A DNA stretch of 64,000 nt from Heliophilum fasciatum (GTDB lineage: Bacteria > Bacillota > Desulfitobacteriia > Heliobacteriales > Heliobacteriaceae). Made by a program: the position numbers and the translations under genes. Positions 44,792 to 53,443 of this stretch are shown here, one piece after another; the first letter of the stretch is position 1; each line of letters opens with the position of its first letter. The notes beneath the pieces are model-generated. The model worked only from the letters and a program-made list of their open reading frames with translations, did not search any database and had not been told where the DNA came from. The stretch spans positions 62,001 through 126,000 of the forward strand of contig NZ_SLXT01000003.1 in assembly GCF_004341395.1 (NCBI RefSeq), read 5' to 3'.

Positions 44792-45508
44792 TCACGATGG
44801 ACCTTCAATCATTTCCGCAGGAATCGTATTGGCATCGGACCGTTCCCGGCGACGACAATGTTCTTTGCGTTCATAACAGTCATTTTCAAATTTGAGGCAA
44901 CACATCAACCGGCCACAGATCCCGGAGATCTTCGTCGGGTTCAAGGACAGGTTCTGATCCTTGGCCATGCGAATCGATACGGGCTCAAAATCGCCGAGAA
45001 AAGAAGCGCAACAGAGCACACGGCCACAAGACCCCAAGCCGCCGATCATCTTGGCTTCATCACGCACACCGATTTGCCGCAGTTCGATCCGCGTGCGGAA
45101 AATGGCCGCCAGATCCTTGACTAGTTCCCGGAAGTCCACACGCCCGTCGGCCGTAAAGTAAAAGATGATTTTGGACGCATCAAAGGTATATTCCACATCG
45201 ACCAGCTTCATCGGCAAGCGATGCTGGGTAATCTTTTTTTGACAAACCTCAAAGGCATATTTTTCTTTGACTTGATTTTCTTCAACCTTGTGCGCATCTT
45301 CCTCCGTAGCCAACCGCAACACTTTCTTCAAAGTGCTGACCACATCTTCCTCGGCTACATCGCGCGGTGCGATCACCACTTCGCCAAACTCAATGCCCCG
45401 TGCCGTCTCGACAATGACCCGGTCATGCAAGGCAATCGTCAAGTCACCGGGGTCAAAATAATAGACTTTACCCGTCTTTTTAAACCGCACGCCTACAATC
45501 TTAATCAC
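44792..45508 (-). CDS. ricT: YaaT, PSP1-domain protein (RicT)
   Basis: 238 aa with PSP1 C-terminal domain and the cysteine-rich signature [12 protein letters not shown] and [13 protein letters not shown], which binds [4Fe-4S] clusters in B. subtilis RicT (YaaT) of the RicAFT complex. That complex supports RNase Y-dependent mRNA maturation and sporulation. Between holB and yabA as in Bacillus. Confidence 0.93.
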   Translation of the reverse strand: MIKIVGVRFKKTGKVYYFDPGDLTIALHDRVIVETARGIEFGEVVIAPRDVAEEDVVSTLKKVLRLATEEDAHKVEENQVKEKYAFEVCQKKITQHRLPMKLVDVEYTFDASKIIFYFTADGRVDFRELVKDLAAIFRTRIELRQIGVRDEAKMIGGLGSCGRVLCCASFLGDFEPVSIRMAKDQNLSLNPTKISGICGRLMCCLKFENDCYERKEHCRRRERSDANTIPAEMIEGPS

Positions 45509-45520
45509 GGCTTTTCCTCC

Positions 45521-46498
45521 TCACCGGCGCCGCACGTGCTCGCGCAACGTCATCAACAAATCCTCCACCAACAGCTTGCCGCTGACGTTACTCGTCAGCC
45601 AGTTACGCGCTGCCAGCACTTTTTCGACACCATCGAGCAACGCCGCCGGCGGCCAATGGACTAACAACCCGGCGCAGTCACCGTTGACGATCAAGGACTC
45701 AGGCACCTGCTGGTTGATCAACAACTGATCGCGCATCAACAAGGCCATCGTGTCGAGCAATTCAGCGATACCTTCTTTATTTTTATCCCACTCTTCGGCC
45801 CAGCGAAAGATCGTCACTTCGCCGGCCTGGGGCAGTTCTTTCAGGAGGGCAATCGCTTTTTCCCGGATCGGCGGCGGTCCTTCTTTGGCCAGGCGCGCCG
45901 CCCGGTCCCAACGACCTTCCGCCAGCAGCGTGAGCAAAGTCACTTGCGTTTCCGCCACCCCTTGACCTTGTAAAAAGGCGGCAATCGCTTCATCCGGCAC
46001 AGGGCCAAAAGCCACCGGTAAGCAGCGCGAACGAATCGTCTCTAACAGTGCCTGCCCGCGATCGCTGATCAAGATAAACACGACCGGCCCCGGCGGCTCT
46101 TCCAAGATCTTGAGCAGCGCATTGGCCGCCGGCGGTTGCATCGTATCAGCCTGCTCCATGATCACCACTTGGCTCGGTGACTCATAGGGACGATAGCGAA
46201 TGCGCTGACGCAATCCGCGAATTTGATCAATTTTCAAGGTTGCACCATCGGGTTGCAACCACGTCATATCGGGATGATTGTCCGACAGATACTGACGGCA
46301 CGACGGACATACGTCACAAGCATCACCGGCTTGGGGCTGCAAGCAAAGAATCGACTGCGCAAAGGCCCGGGCAATCGTTTTTTTGCCGACACCGGGCGTT
46401 CCGGAAAACAAGTAGGCATGACCGACGCGCTCATGGATCAACCCTCGCTGCAGCGAACGAATCACCTGTTCTTGTCCTTCCATCGCTGACAACCGCAC
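45521..46498 (-). CDS. holB: DNA polymerase III delta' subunit
   Basis: 325-aa clamp-loader ATPase. Walker A LFSGTPGVGKKTIARAFA, zinc-binding cysteines (CLQPQAGDACDVCPSC), Walker B region VVIMEQADTMQPPAANALLK and the SRC motif IRSRCLPV. GTG start behind GAGGAGAG. Between tmk and ricT. Confidence 0.95.
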   Translation of the reverse strand: MRLSAMEGQEQVIRSLQRGLIHERVGHAYLFSGTPGVGKKTIARAFAQSILCLQPQAGDACDVCPSCRQYLSDNHPDMTWLQPDGATLKIDQIRGLRQRIRYRPYESPSQVVIMEQADTMQPPAANALLKILEEPPGPVVFILISDRGQALLETIRSRCLPVAFGPVPDEAIAAFLQGQGVAETQVTLLTLLAEGRWDRAARLAKEGPPPIREKAIALLKELPQAGEVTIFRWAEEWDKNKEGIAELLDTMALLMRDQLLINQQVPESLIVNGDCAGLLVHWPPAALLDGVEKVLAARNWLTSNVSGKLLVEDLLMTLREHVRRR

Positions 46499-46540
46499 AG
46501 GTCATCTCTCCTCCGTCATCATCTCCCAAACCGGCCATTT

Positions 46541-47194
46541 TCAACCGTGATCGTCCGTAAAATCCTCACCGGCCGGGAGCAGTTCCGGCGCCCAAGGCCG
46601 CAGCGCTTCGATCACACGGCGGTGCACTTGAGCAATCGCGCCGCCGGCTTCGATCAACTGCAAGCGCCGATCCTTCGCAGCCAGTTCCCGAAACCCCTGC
46701 TGCACGCGCACTTGAAAATCATAGCCGGCCAGTTCCATACGATCGGCCGGGCGTTGCCCCGTTCGCGCTTGACCTTCCCTGGGGTTGACATCAAGCACCA
46801 GCGTCACCTGGGGCCGCAATCCGGCCGTGGCCCGGTCATTTAACAGTTCCAACATGGCGCAGTCCATGCCCCGGCCATACCCTTGATACGCCAGCGTCGA
46901 GTCGATAAAGCGATCGCAGATCACGACCTCCCCGGCTTCCAGGGCCGGACGAATCACCTCGGCCACCAGTTGCGCCCGCGCCGCTTCGTAGAGCAGCACT
47001 TCCGCTAAGGGATCGACCTGGTACTGCGGATCAAGAAGTAACCGGCGTACCGCTTCACTGACCGGTGTGCCGCCCGGTTCACGGGTCTGTAGCACCTTGC
47101 GGCCGCTGCGCCGGAACGCCTCCGCGACTAAGGCGGCCTGCGTCGTTTTGCCGGCACCATCGACGCCTTCGAACGTAATAAACAAGCCGGTCAT
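46541..47194 (-). CDS. tmk: Thymidylate kinase
   Basis: 217 aa, converts dTMP to dTDP. P-loop FITFEGVDGAGKTTQ, DR motif VVICDRFIDSTLAYQGYGR, and LIEAGGAIAQVHRRV near the end. AAGGTGG precedes the ATG at 47194. Upstream neighbour is yaaO, as in Bacillus, where tmk lies downstream of yaaO. Confidence 0.96.
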   Translation of the reverse strand: MTGLFITFEGVDGAGKTTQAALVAEAFRRSGRKVLQTREPGGTPVSEAVRRLLLDPQYQVDPLAEVLLYEAARAQLVAEVIRPALEAGEVVICDRFIDSTLAYQGYGRGMDCAMLELLNDRATAGLRPQVTLVLDVNPREGQARTGQRPADRMELAGYDFQVRVQQGFRELAAKDRRLQLIEAGGAIAQVHRRVIEALRPWAPELLPAGEDFTDDHG

Positions 47195-47212
47195 GGCCAC
47201 CCACCTTACTGA

Positions 47213-48751
47213 TCATTCATCTAAAATTGCGATCGTTGCCAGCGTCGGATCGGCCGGCCCCTGCCATTGGGCACCGGCTTGTCCCAGCAACGCCACCGCT
47301 TCGCATACTTCGGCGGTAAGCACTTCGCCCGGTACCACCAGTGGAATTCCCGGCGGATAGGGGCAGATCATCTCACCGATCACCTGTCCTTGCGCTTCCC
47401 GCCATGGCACGATCCGACGCGGCGCAAAAAAAGCCTCCCGTGGTGTGCACACCGCCGGCGGCAAGTGGCGGAATAACGCCGACCAGGATGCACCGTTTCT
47501 TCCATCAGCTCCGGAGCCGGGGCTGCCGGCCAACTCCTCCGCCAGGGCCGTTACGGCTTGCTCCAACTTGTCATCGGTACCGGGCGCATCAAAGGGAGAA
47601 AGCAGAAACAAAAGATGATCACGGCCGGCCAGTTCAGCTTCGATGCCCCATTGCCGGCGCAACCATTGTCTTGCCGTAAAACCAGTAAACGCCCCTGCTG
47701 ACCAAGCGATCATCAGGCGCGTTCGATCCAAAATACTGCCTGGAACACAGGACAATATTTCTTCACCCCAGAGGTGAAATCCTTTGAGCCGCTTCAGCTT
47801 TTTTCGTAATTGATCGGCCCGGGCCATCGTTCTGGCCCACAGTTCATCGCCGCACTCCTCCAGTTGTGCCCGCGCCAGATCTAACGATGCCATCAATAAA
47901 TAGGAAGGACTTGTGGTTTGCTGGACCGTCAGGGCCTGGCGAATCCGCAGCGATGCATCGCGCCAGCCTGGCGGATCGTCCGCCCCCAACCGCAAATGCA
48001 GCATCGCTGCTTGCGTCAGCACCGGCAGCGTCTTGTGACTGCCCTGGACGACCGCTTGCGCCCCCAGTTCCAGTGCCGGCGTCGGTAACGCCCCGGAAAA
48101 GGCAAAGGCTCCGCCATGAGCTTCATCTACCCACAGCGGCACTTGCTGCGCCTGGGCGATCCGGCGCCAGGGGGCGAGATCTTCAGCAATGCCCCAGTAC
48201 GTCGGCCGCAACGCCAGGCAGGCAGCCAGGGCGGCGGCCGGCTGGGTAGCTGCCGGCTTCATGTCTGCCGACTCCGTAACTACCAGATCCGTAACAACTG
48301 ATTCCGTAACAACGGACTCCGTAACTGCCGACCAATCGGTCCCGATCGGTAAGCCCGTCCCCGGCTCACAGATGGGCGGTACATAACTTGGCACCGCACC
48401 GCTTAGCACCATCGCGCCAAAAGCGGCTCGGTGGCTGGCCCGCGGCAAAAGCACCCGGTCGCCAGGCTTAAGCATCCCCAAAAACAGTGCTTGAATCCCG
48501 ACGGTCGCTCCCTGGACCAGAAAAAAAGTTTCATCAGCACCAAAGGCCTCGGCCGCCAATTGTTGCGCTGCTTGGATCGGCCCCGTCGGTGCATGCAGAT
48601 CATCCAGGCCCGGTACTTCCGTCACATCCAGATCGACAGTCAGGGGATGCTTTGCAAAAGCTCGTCCCTGTCCATGGCCCGGCATGTGCAATCCGACGAT
48701 CCCAGCCTGCCGGTAGGCCTGTAACGCTTGCCAAAGTGGTCGCTCCTTCAA
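47213..48751 (-). CDS. yaaO: Orn/Lys/Arg decarboxylase-family PLP enzyme (YaaO type)
   Basis: 512-aa fold type I PLP enzyme without the N-terminal wing domain, like Bacillus YaaO. Start region GLHMPGHGQGRAF, ETFFLVQGATVGIQALFL, PLP-lysine loop VVQGSHKTLPVLTQ, and the C-terminal domain PPGIPLVVPGEVLT. TTG start overlapping the csfB stop. Residues about 140-160 carry a run of VTES-like repeats encoded by four 15-bp units, absent from the usual fold. Substrate cannot be decided between lysine, arginine and ornithine. Confidence 0.88.
   Translation of the reverse strand: MKERPLWQALQAYRQAGIVGLHMPGHGQGRAFAKHPLTVDLDVTEVPGLDDLHAPTGPIQAAQQLAAEAFGADETFFLVQGATVGIQALFLGMLKPGDRVLLPRASHRAAFGAMVLSGAVPSYVPPICEPGTGLPIGTDWSAVTESVVTESVVTDLVVTESADMKPAATQPAAALAACLALRPTYWGIAEDLAPWRRIAQAQQVPLWVDEAHGGAFAFSGALPTPALELGAQAVVQGSHKTLPVLTQAAMLHLRLGADDPPGWRDASLRIRQALTVQQTTSPSYLLMASLDLARAQLEECGDELWARTMARADQLRKKLKRLKGFHLWGEEILSCVPGSILDRTRLMIAWSAGAFTGFTARQWLRRQWGIEAELAGRDHLLFLLSPFDAPGTDDKLEQAVTALAEELAGSPGSGADGRNGASWSALFRHLPPAVCTPREAFFAPRRIVPWREAQGQVIGEMICPYPPGIPLVVPGEVLTAEVCEAVALLGQAGAQWQGPADPTLATIAILDE
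48271..48330 (-). repeat. Four tandem 15-bp units inside yaaO
   Basis: Four consecutive 15-bp copies on the plus strand share the core TCCGTAAC (48271, 48286, 48301, 48316). They are in frame and encode a VVTES-like repeat on the minus strand. Confidence 0.85.
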
Positions 48752-49029
48752 TCATGCCGCCCCTTTTTTACCTTCATTGTGCCCAGCCGCGGCCCTATGG
48801 CCCCTCCCCCGGGAACGAGATAGCGACGCCAACGCCGGTGATGGCGCCAGCGCTCACGCAGCACCCGAAAGAGTTCGTCATAGACACCTTCCCCGTCCGT
48901 GGAAGCGGCGGCCGCTTGCCAGCAGCGATCACAAAGGAAGAATCCACCGATCCACCAACCACCGGCAATACCGCGCTCCGGCGTTTGCTGACAGAGGGCA
49001 CAACAGGGCGCCACTTTTTGCTCGTTCAT
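48748..49029 (-). CDS. csfB: CsfB/Gin-like anti-sigma-G factor
   Basis: 93-aa small zinc-finger protein. CALCQQTPERGIAGG and FLCDRCW give the C-x2-C ... C-x2-C pattern of the Gin/CsfB family, which inhibits sigma-G before engulfment. The basic C-terminal half (RHHRRWRRY) is less conserved. GAAGGTGG precedes the ATG at 49029. It overlaps yaaO by 4 bp; in Bacillus csfB also lies next to yaaO. Confidence 0.82.
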   Translation of the reverse strand: MNEQKVAPCCALCQQTPERGIAGGWWIGGFFLCDRCWQAAAASTDGEGVYDELFRVLRERWRHHRRWRRYLVPGGGAIGPRLGTMKVKKGRHD

Positions 49030-49198
49030 AAGCCACCTTCTCTCCAAGACCGCTCACCGGTTGCTCATTGGAATGTATCATATTGCCCAGTTGGCACTGT
49101 TGACACCTTTTCCAGCAAAAAACCTCACCGCGGCCTGTCTCTCGCCCTATTTACATCGCCAGCGCCCTCAGGTATAGTGAACATCAGGGGGTGCTTGC

Positions 49199-49909
49199 AT
49201 GACGATCAACAGCATCGAACCGATCCGCCAAAAAATCATGGAACAATGTCCTACCTCATCACGCCCGTATGCCGATTTTGCCGCCACCTTAGCGACAACG
49301 ATAAAAAACCAAGCGCAGATCCCGACGGCGCCAACAGCCCCGCCGATGATGACGTCATCGGTAACGGCGTCACCAGTAATGCCATCGTCAATAACGGCGT
49401 CGCCGATGACGGACCGTTCTGCCGCGCTGCCCCTGTCACCGGTCAACGCCGGACAAAAGTCATCCGCCAGGGCCGCTACGCCGGCGGACCCCACGGCCTA
49501 TGACGACCTAATCCGCCAAACGGCCCAGCGCTATGGCGTCGATCCCACCCTCGTCTGGGGCGTGATCAAAGCCGAATCGAATTTTCAACCAAACAGCGTG
49601 TCCCGCACCGGTGCCGCCGGCTTGATGCAGTTGATGCCGCAAACGGCCGCTTCCTTAGGCGTAACCAATCCCTTTGATCCGGCCCAAAACATCGATGGCG
49701 GTGTTCGCTACCTGCGCCAACAGTTGGATCGCTTCCAAGGTAATCCCGCATCGGCTCTGGCCGCCTATAATGCCGGACCGGCCAATGTCACCAAATACGG
49801 CGGCATCCCGCCGTTTCGGGAAACCACCGCCTACGTACCACGGGTACTGCAGTACCAGCAAAGTGCGCCGTCCACCGTGGCCGGCCCATCGCATCGCTCC
49901 GTTACCTGA
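49199..49909 (+). CDS. Lytic transglycosylase (SLT domain)
   Basis: 236 aa. Residues about 100-230 form a soluble-lytic-transglycosylase domain with catalytic Glu126 in [10 protein letters not shown], then [13 protein letters not shown] and [12 protein letters not shown]. The first 95 residues are low-complexity and contain a two-fold repeat of about 30 bp ([19 protein letters not shown]). No signal peptide is apparent, so export route is unclear. ATG with AGGGGG upstream; own terminator. Confidence 0.9.
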   Translation: MTINSIEPIRQKIMEQCPTSSRPYADFAATLATTIKNQAQIPTAPTAPPMMTSSVTASPVMPSSITASPMTDRSAALPLSPVNAGQKSSARAATPADPTAYDDLIRQTAQRYGVDPTLVWGVIKAESNFQPNSVSRTGAAGLMQLMPQTAASLGVTNPFDPAQNIDGGVRYLRQQLDRFQGNPASALAAYNAGPANVTKYGGIPPFRETTAYVPRVLQYQQSAPSTVAGPSHRSVT

Positions 49910-49916
49910 ACCTACT

Positions 49917-49950
49917 ACCGCCGGCAAGTGCCTGGCGGTTTTTTTCTTTT
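49917..49950 (+). terminator. Terminator after the lytic transglycosylase gene
   Basis: Stem ACCGCC/GGCGGT with an 11-nt loop, then seven T, C and six T on the plus strand. Confidence 0.85.
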
Positions 49951-50014
49951 TTCGCTGCTCAAAGCAATCGTTCCATGCCGATTCTCCGGAGAGCCCCGGC
50001 AACGCTTTCGCTGG

Positions 50015-51271
50015 TTACCGGCTGAAAAAGCCCGCCCAGAGCGGCAAATAAACCCACTCGACAAACAAATAGCTGCCGAGACCGACCACACCGCCGACGA
50101 CAGAACCGTTGATGCGAATCCACTGCAGATCCCGTTCCGATTTATCTTCCACAAAACGGACCAGATCATCCGTCGAAAACGTCGCCAGCACATCTTCGAC
50201 CAGTTCGCCGACGCGGTGATGATTGGCCGCGATCAACAAGGCCACCGTCGCCTGTAAATGCCCTTCCAACCAATCCAGCAGCGCTTGATCGCCTTTGATT
50301 TGCACCCAAAGCAACTCCAACTTGTCCTTGAGCCGCCGATCGTCCTCACCCTCCGGAACGAGCGTTGCCAGGGCTCCACCGATACTCAGCGCATCGATCA
50401 ACGTCACCTTCCAAGCTTCCACCGCCGCATTCCATACCGGGTCCTCGTCCAGCTGCTCCACTTTATCGATCAGCAACTGCCGCAGCGTCTGCCGCATCGG
50501 ATGGGCTTCATCACCCATCTCCCGAAGCAATTGCCCCGCTTGCTGCTGAATCGCGGCAGCCGCATCGGCCGGGTTAAACGCATCAGCGAGCACCACCGTC
50601 GACAAGAAAAGATCCGCCAGCAACCCGCCGCCACTGCGCTTTGCTGCCACCTGATCATCCACATACCGGCGAATCTGCGCCAGTGCCGCCGGGCTGTCAT
50701 TCCAGCGCCGCAACGCTTCAATGGCCAGTTCGACCCAGGGCGCTTCCCGGCCGTCGGTCAGGAAGCCCTTGAGCCACACCGTCACCTTCCCAGCCAAGGG
50801 CTTGTCGCGCAGTTGCCTCTTGAGCGGTTTTTCCAAAAAACGCAGCGTCTTTTGATAGAGCCGGTCCGATTTCCAGTTCTGCAAATAGTCAGCCAGCCGT
50901 TCTTCCAGAAAAGCCAGTACCCCGGGTTGATCGAGCCAGGCGATCAAAATATCGATCAAGCGGACTTGGGCCAGCTTGGCCCGGATGATGTCTGCACTGA
51001 GCAAATCCCGTTCAATCATTTGAATGACGGCCCTCGTCACCCGGTCACGGTTGCGCGGTACCAGTGCCGTGTGCCAGGGAAAGCCCAGGGGTTTGCGAAA
51101 CAGCGCCGTTACAGCAAACCAATCGGCCACGCCGCCGACCAGCGCCGCCTCCGCCGTGATCAAGGCCGCCCGCAAGAGCGCTTGGTCCGGATAGACGCGC
51201 GCCAGCATCCACAACACCAGAAAAAGGACAAACACGCCGGCCAGCACGGCGTTGGCTTTCTGATAGCGCAT
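50015..51271 (-). CDS. DUF445 membrane-associated protein, copy 2
   Basis: 418 aa. DUF445 pattern: N-terminal helix pair (VFVLFLVLWMLA), GGVADWFAVTALFRKPLG, a long helical middle, and a C-terminal DLQWIRINGSVVGGVVGLGSYL with a last membrane helix. ATG with AAGGAGG. It follows its paralogue after 35 bp. Function unknown for the family (YheB-like in Bacillus). Confidence 0.9.
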   Translation of the reverse strand: MRYQKANAVLAGVFVLFLVLWMLARVYPDQALLRAALITAEAALVGGVADWFAVTALFRKPLGFPWHTALVPRNRDRVTRAVIQMIERDLLSADIIRAKLAQVRLIDILIAWLDQPGVLAFLEERLADYLQNWKSDRLYQKTLRFLEKPLKRQLRDKPLAGKVTVWLKGFLTDGREAPWVELAIEALRRWNDSPAALAQIRRYVDDQVAAKRSGGGLLADLFLSTVVLADAFNPADAAAAIQQQAGQLLREMGDEAHPMRQTLRQLLIDKVEQLDEDPVWNAAVEAWKVTLIDALSIGGALATLVPEGEDDRRLKDKLELLWVQIKGDQALLDWLEGHLQATVALLIAANHHRVGELVEDVLATFSTDDLVRFVEDKSERDLQWIRINGSVVGGVVGLGSYLFVEWVYLPLWAGFFSR

Positions 51272-51306
51272 GCGTACGCCTCCTTTCCCATCCCGTCATC
51301 ACGTCA

Positions 51307-52530
51307 TCACGTCAACTGGGTCAGCAAAAAAATCAGCATCCCCACCAAGCCCCCGACCACCGAGCCATTGATCCGAATCATCTGCAGATCGTTGCCAGCT
51401 TTGGACTGCACCAGTTCCACCAGCGCTTCATCGCTGAAACGATTGATATTCTCCCGGATCAATTCGCCGATGGCGCTGTGCTTATCATCGATCCACTGCT
51501 CGCCGATTCGCTTCAACAGTTGATCCAGCTTATCCGGTGACGCACTTTGCTCTTTCAGCGCCGCCACCAACCGGACAACGCGGCGCACCGTACGGCGAAA
51601 CCAAGGGGACTTCGCCAGCGGCACTTGTCCGTCCGGTGATTGCACTTGCTTCAGCAGATCCTGCAAAAGCGCTTCCCAGGCGATTTGGCCGAGTTGGGCT
51701 TTTTTCCAGGCTTCCACCTGCGCTTGCAACGCCGGATCATTACGCAGCCGCAGCACCCAATCGCGCACATAAGCGCGCGCTTTTTTACGCCAGTGATGGT
51801 CACCGTCACGCAGCGTCGCCAGGTAGTTGCGGGCAGCCCGCTGCAATTGTGCTGCCAGATCATCGGGATCCATCCGCAAGATCAAATCATTGAACAAGCG
51901 CCGTCGTGTCAGCGTTGCTTCATAGCGCTTTTTCGTCTGGGCCACCAGACGGGCCAGCTCCTGCCGGATGGCCGAATGCATAACCAATAACTCCGCTTCG
52001 TCCAAGGCCAGATCAAAAAGCCGCTCATCGTAGCCTTGCTCCAGCGCCCACGTCAATTGATCGGCCAAAAAAGGCGACAACGGTAGGTCCTCCACAATCG
52101 TGCGCACTAACGGTTCCAGCGTCTTGCCCAAAAAATCCGGCGCCGCACCCTCGACGAGGCGCGGCAAGATCGAAGCCAGCACTTCCTGCTCAAACCAAAC
52201 ACCCACATCATAGGCGGCCAGTCGCCTTTGCAGGTAATCCTTGGTCAGCAAATCTTTTTCCACCATGGTGATCATCGTATCGACGATCTCTTGCCGGTTG
52301 CGCACCAAGATCTGCGTACCGTAAGGGATCCCCAAGGGCTTACCAAAGAGCGCCGTCACGGCAAACCAATCGGCACAACCACCGACCACAGCAGCGCCAA
52401 AACCGCTGCTCAACAAACCACCGGCAAAGGTCCCGGCAAAAGGCACCGTGAGCAAATAGCCGGCTACGGAAACGCCTAAGACCACGTTGGCCATCTGGCG
52501 ATTGGAGGTTCCGCCTTGTTTTTCATCCAT
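51307..52530 (-). CDS. DUF445 membrane-associated protein, copy 1
   Basis: 407-aa paralogue of the next gene, same architecture: GGCADWFAVTALFGKPLGIPYGT, long helical region, DLQMIRINGSVVGGLVGMLIFLL at the C-terminus. Tandem copies on the same strand point to an old duplication, as they differ clearly outside the two conserved ends. ATG start with GAGGTGG. No terminator is seen between the two copies, so they are probably one transcript. Confidence 0.9.
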   Translation of the reverse strand: MDEKQGGTSNRQMANVVLGVSVAGYLLTVPFAGTFAGGLLSSGFGAAVVGGCADWFAVTALFGKPLGIPYGTQILVRNRQEIVDTMITMVEKDLLTKDYLQRRLAAYDVGVWFEQEVLASILPRLVEGAAPDFLGKTLEPLVRTIVEDLPLSPFLADQLTWALEQGYDERLFDLALDEAELLVMHSAIRQELARLVAQTKKRYEATLTRRRLFNDLILRMDPDDLAAQLQRAARNYLATLRDGDHHWRKKARAYVRDWVLRLRNDPALQAQVEAWKKAQLGQIAWEALLQDLLKQVQSPDGQVPLAKSPWFRRTVRRVVRLVAALKEQSASPDKLDQLLKRIGEQWIDDKHSAIGELIRENINRFSDEALVELVQSKAGNDLQMIRINGSVVGGLVGMLIFLLTQLT

Positions 52531-52639
52531 CGTGGCACCACCTCTGGATTGTTACCACCAAAATATCGCGATTTTTCCCTATCGAAAAGAACACTATCTT
52601 TCATATTATGAGACAAAGCGCTGTTGTCAAGTCTAAATG

Positions 52640-52690
52640 AGAAAAGAAGTAGCCGGAAGCACACGAAGGAACTCGCGTGCTTCCGGCTAC
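52640..52690 (-). terminator. Terminator of the RND efflux operon
   Basis: A 14-bp-plus stem (GTAGCCGGAAGCAC and partner) directly after the tetR stop, followed on the minus strand by TTCTTTTCTC. Confidence 0.85.
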
Positions 52691-52705
52691 ATTAGTCACC
52701 GAATA

Positions 52706-53365
52706 TTATTTTTCGTTGGAAATCGCTTCTTGACCATGCTGCGGAGCAACGGCATAAAACCGCATCTGCTCCCGTGGTACGCCGACAGCGCAGGCAATTA
52801 ATTTTTCAGCCACAGCCGCTTTTCTGGCCAAGCCTTCCGGGGAGTTGGCCGATAACGCCGATTCCACCAACAAAGAAAAGATCCCATTAATGAAATCAAT
52901 CGTTTCCGGCAGATGCTCAATGTACATCGACTTTTCCGCCTGGCCTTGCTCCAAGATCGTTATCAGGTAGGGGGTAAATCGTTGTTCACTGTGGCTTTGC
53001 AGTTTTTGCCGTAATCCCAAGTATTTTTCTTCCAAGAGAACCTGTAAGATCGTCTCCCCTTGGGTACCGAGATTGCGGAGTACCGAATTGAGCACATCGT
53101 TCAGCTTTTGGGGCGCCGTCAAGTTGGGATTCTCGGTAATGCGCTTGGCATCTTCCAGCATGCGTACGATATAGCGCTCCGTGATCGCCTCCAGAACATC
53201 CTCTTTCGTCGCGAAGTAGTAAAAAAACGTCCCTTGCGCAACGCCCACTTCTTTGACGATATCACTGACAGCGGTGTGATGATATCCCTTTTTTACAAAG
53301 AGACGGTAGGCGGCCTCCAGCAACTCCGCCTTGCGCTCTTCCGGCTTTTTGGTTATTCTCGCCAA
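52706..53365 (-). CDS. TetR-family transcription regulator
   Basis: 220 aa. N-terminal helix-turn-helix (ELLEAAYRLFVKKGYHHTAVSDIVKEVGVAQGTFFYYFATKEDVLEAI) and a helical ligand-binding half. The frame opens at 53389, but AGGAGG lies 7 nt before a TTG at 53365. Last gene of the efflux operon, so the regulator probably represses its own transcript at the palindrome near 57670. Confidence 0.93.
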   Translation of the reverse strand: MARITKKPEERKAELLEAAYRLFVKKGYHHTAVSDIVKEVGVAQGTFFYYFATKEDVLEAITERYIVRMLEDAKRITENPNLTAPQKLNDVLNSVLRNLGTQGETILQVLLEEKYLGLRQKLQSHSEQRFTPYLITILEQGQAEKSMYIEHLPETIDFINGIFSLLVESALSANSPEGLARKAAVAEKLIACAVGVPREQMRFYAVAPQHGQEAISNEK

Positions 53366-53443
53366 CCCATTGCCTCCTACTATCGCCATCCATCAACAGA
53401 CTTTCGCCATCCACCACCAGAAACGCTACGTTGCCCATCGTGA

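Noticed and set aside
48271-48330. Possible CRISPR-like array
   Set aside because: Units are 15 bp, contiguous, in frame and without spacers.
48487-49503. Open frame of 338 codons spanning yaaO, csfB and the transglycosylase start
   Set aside because: It crosses three supported genes and two strands, with random-looking sequence.
50258-51523. Open frame of 421 codons on the plus strand
   Set aside because: Antisense to both DUF445 genes; composition rich in His, Gln and Arg, no family features.
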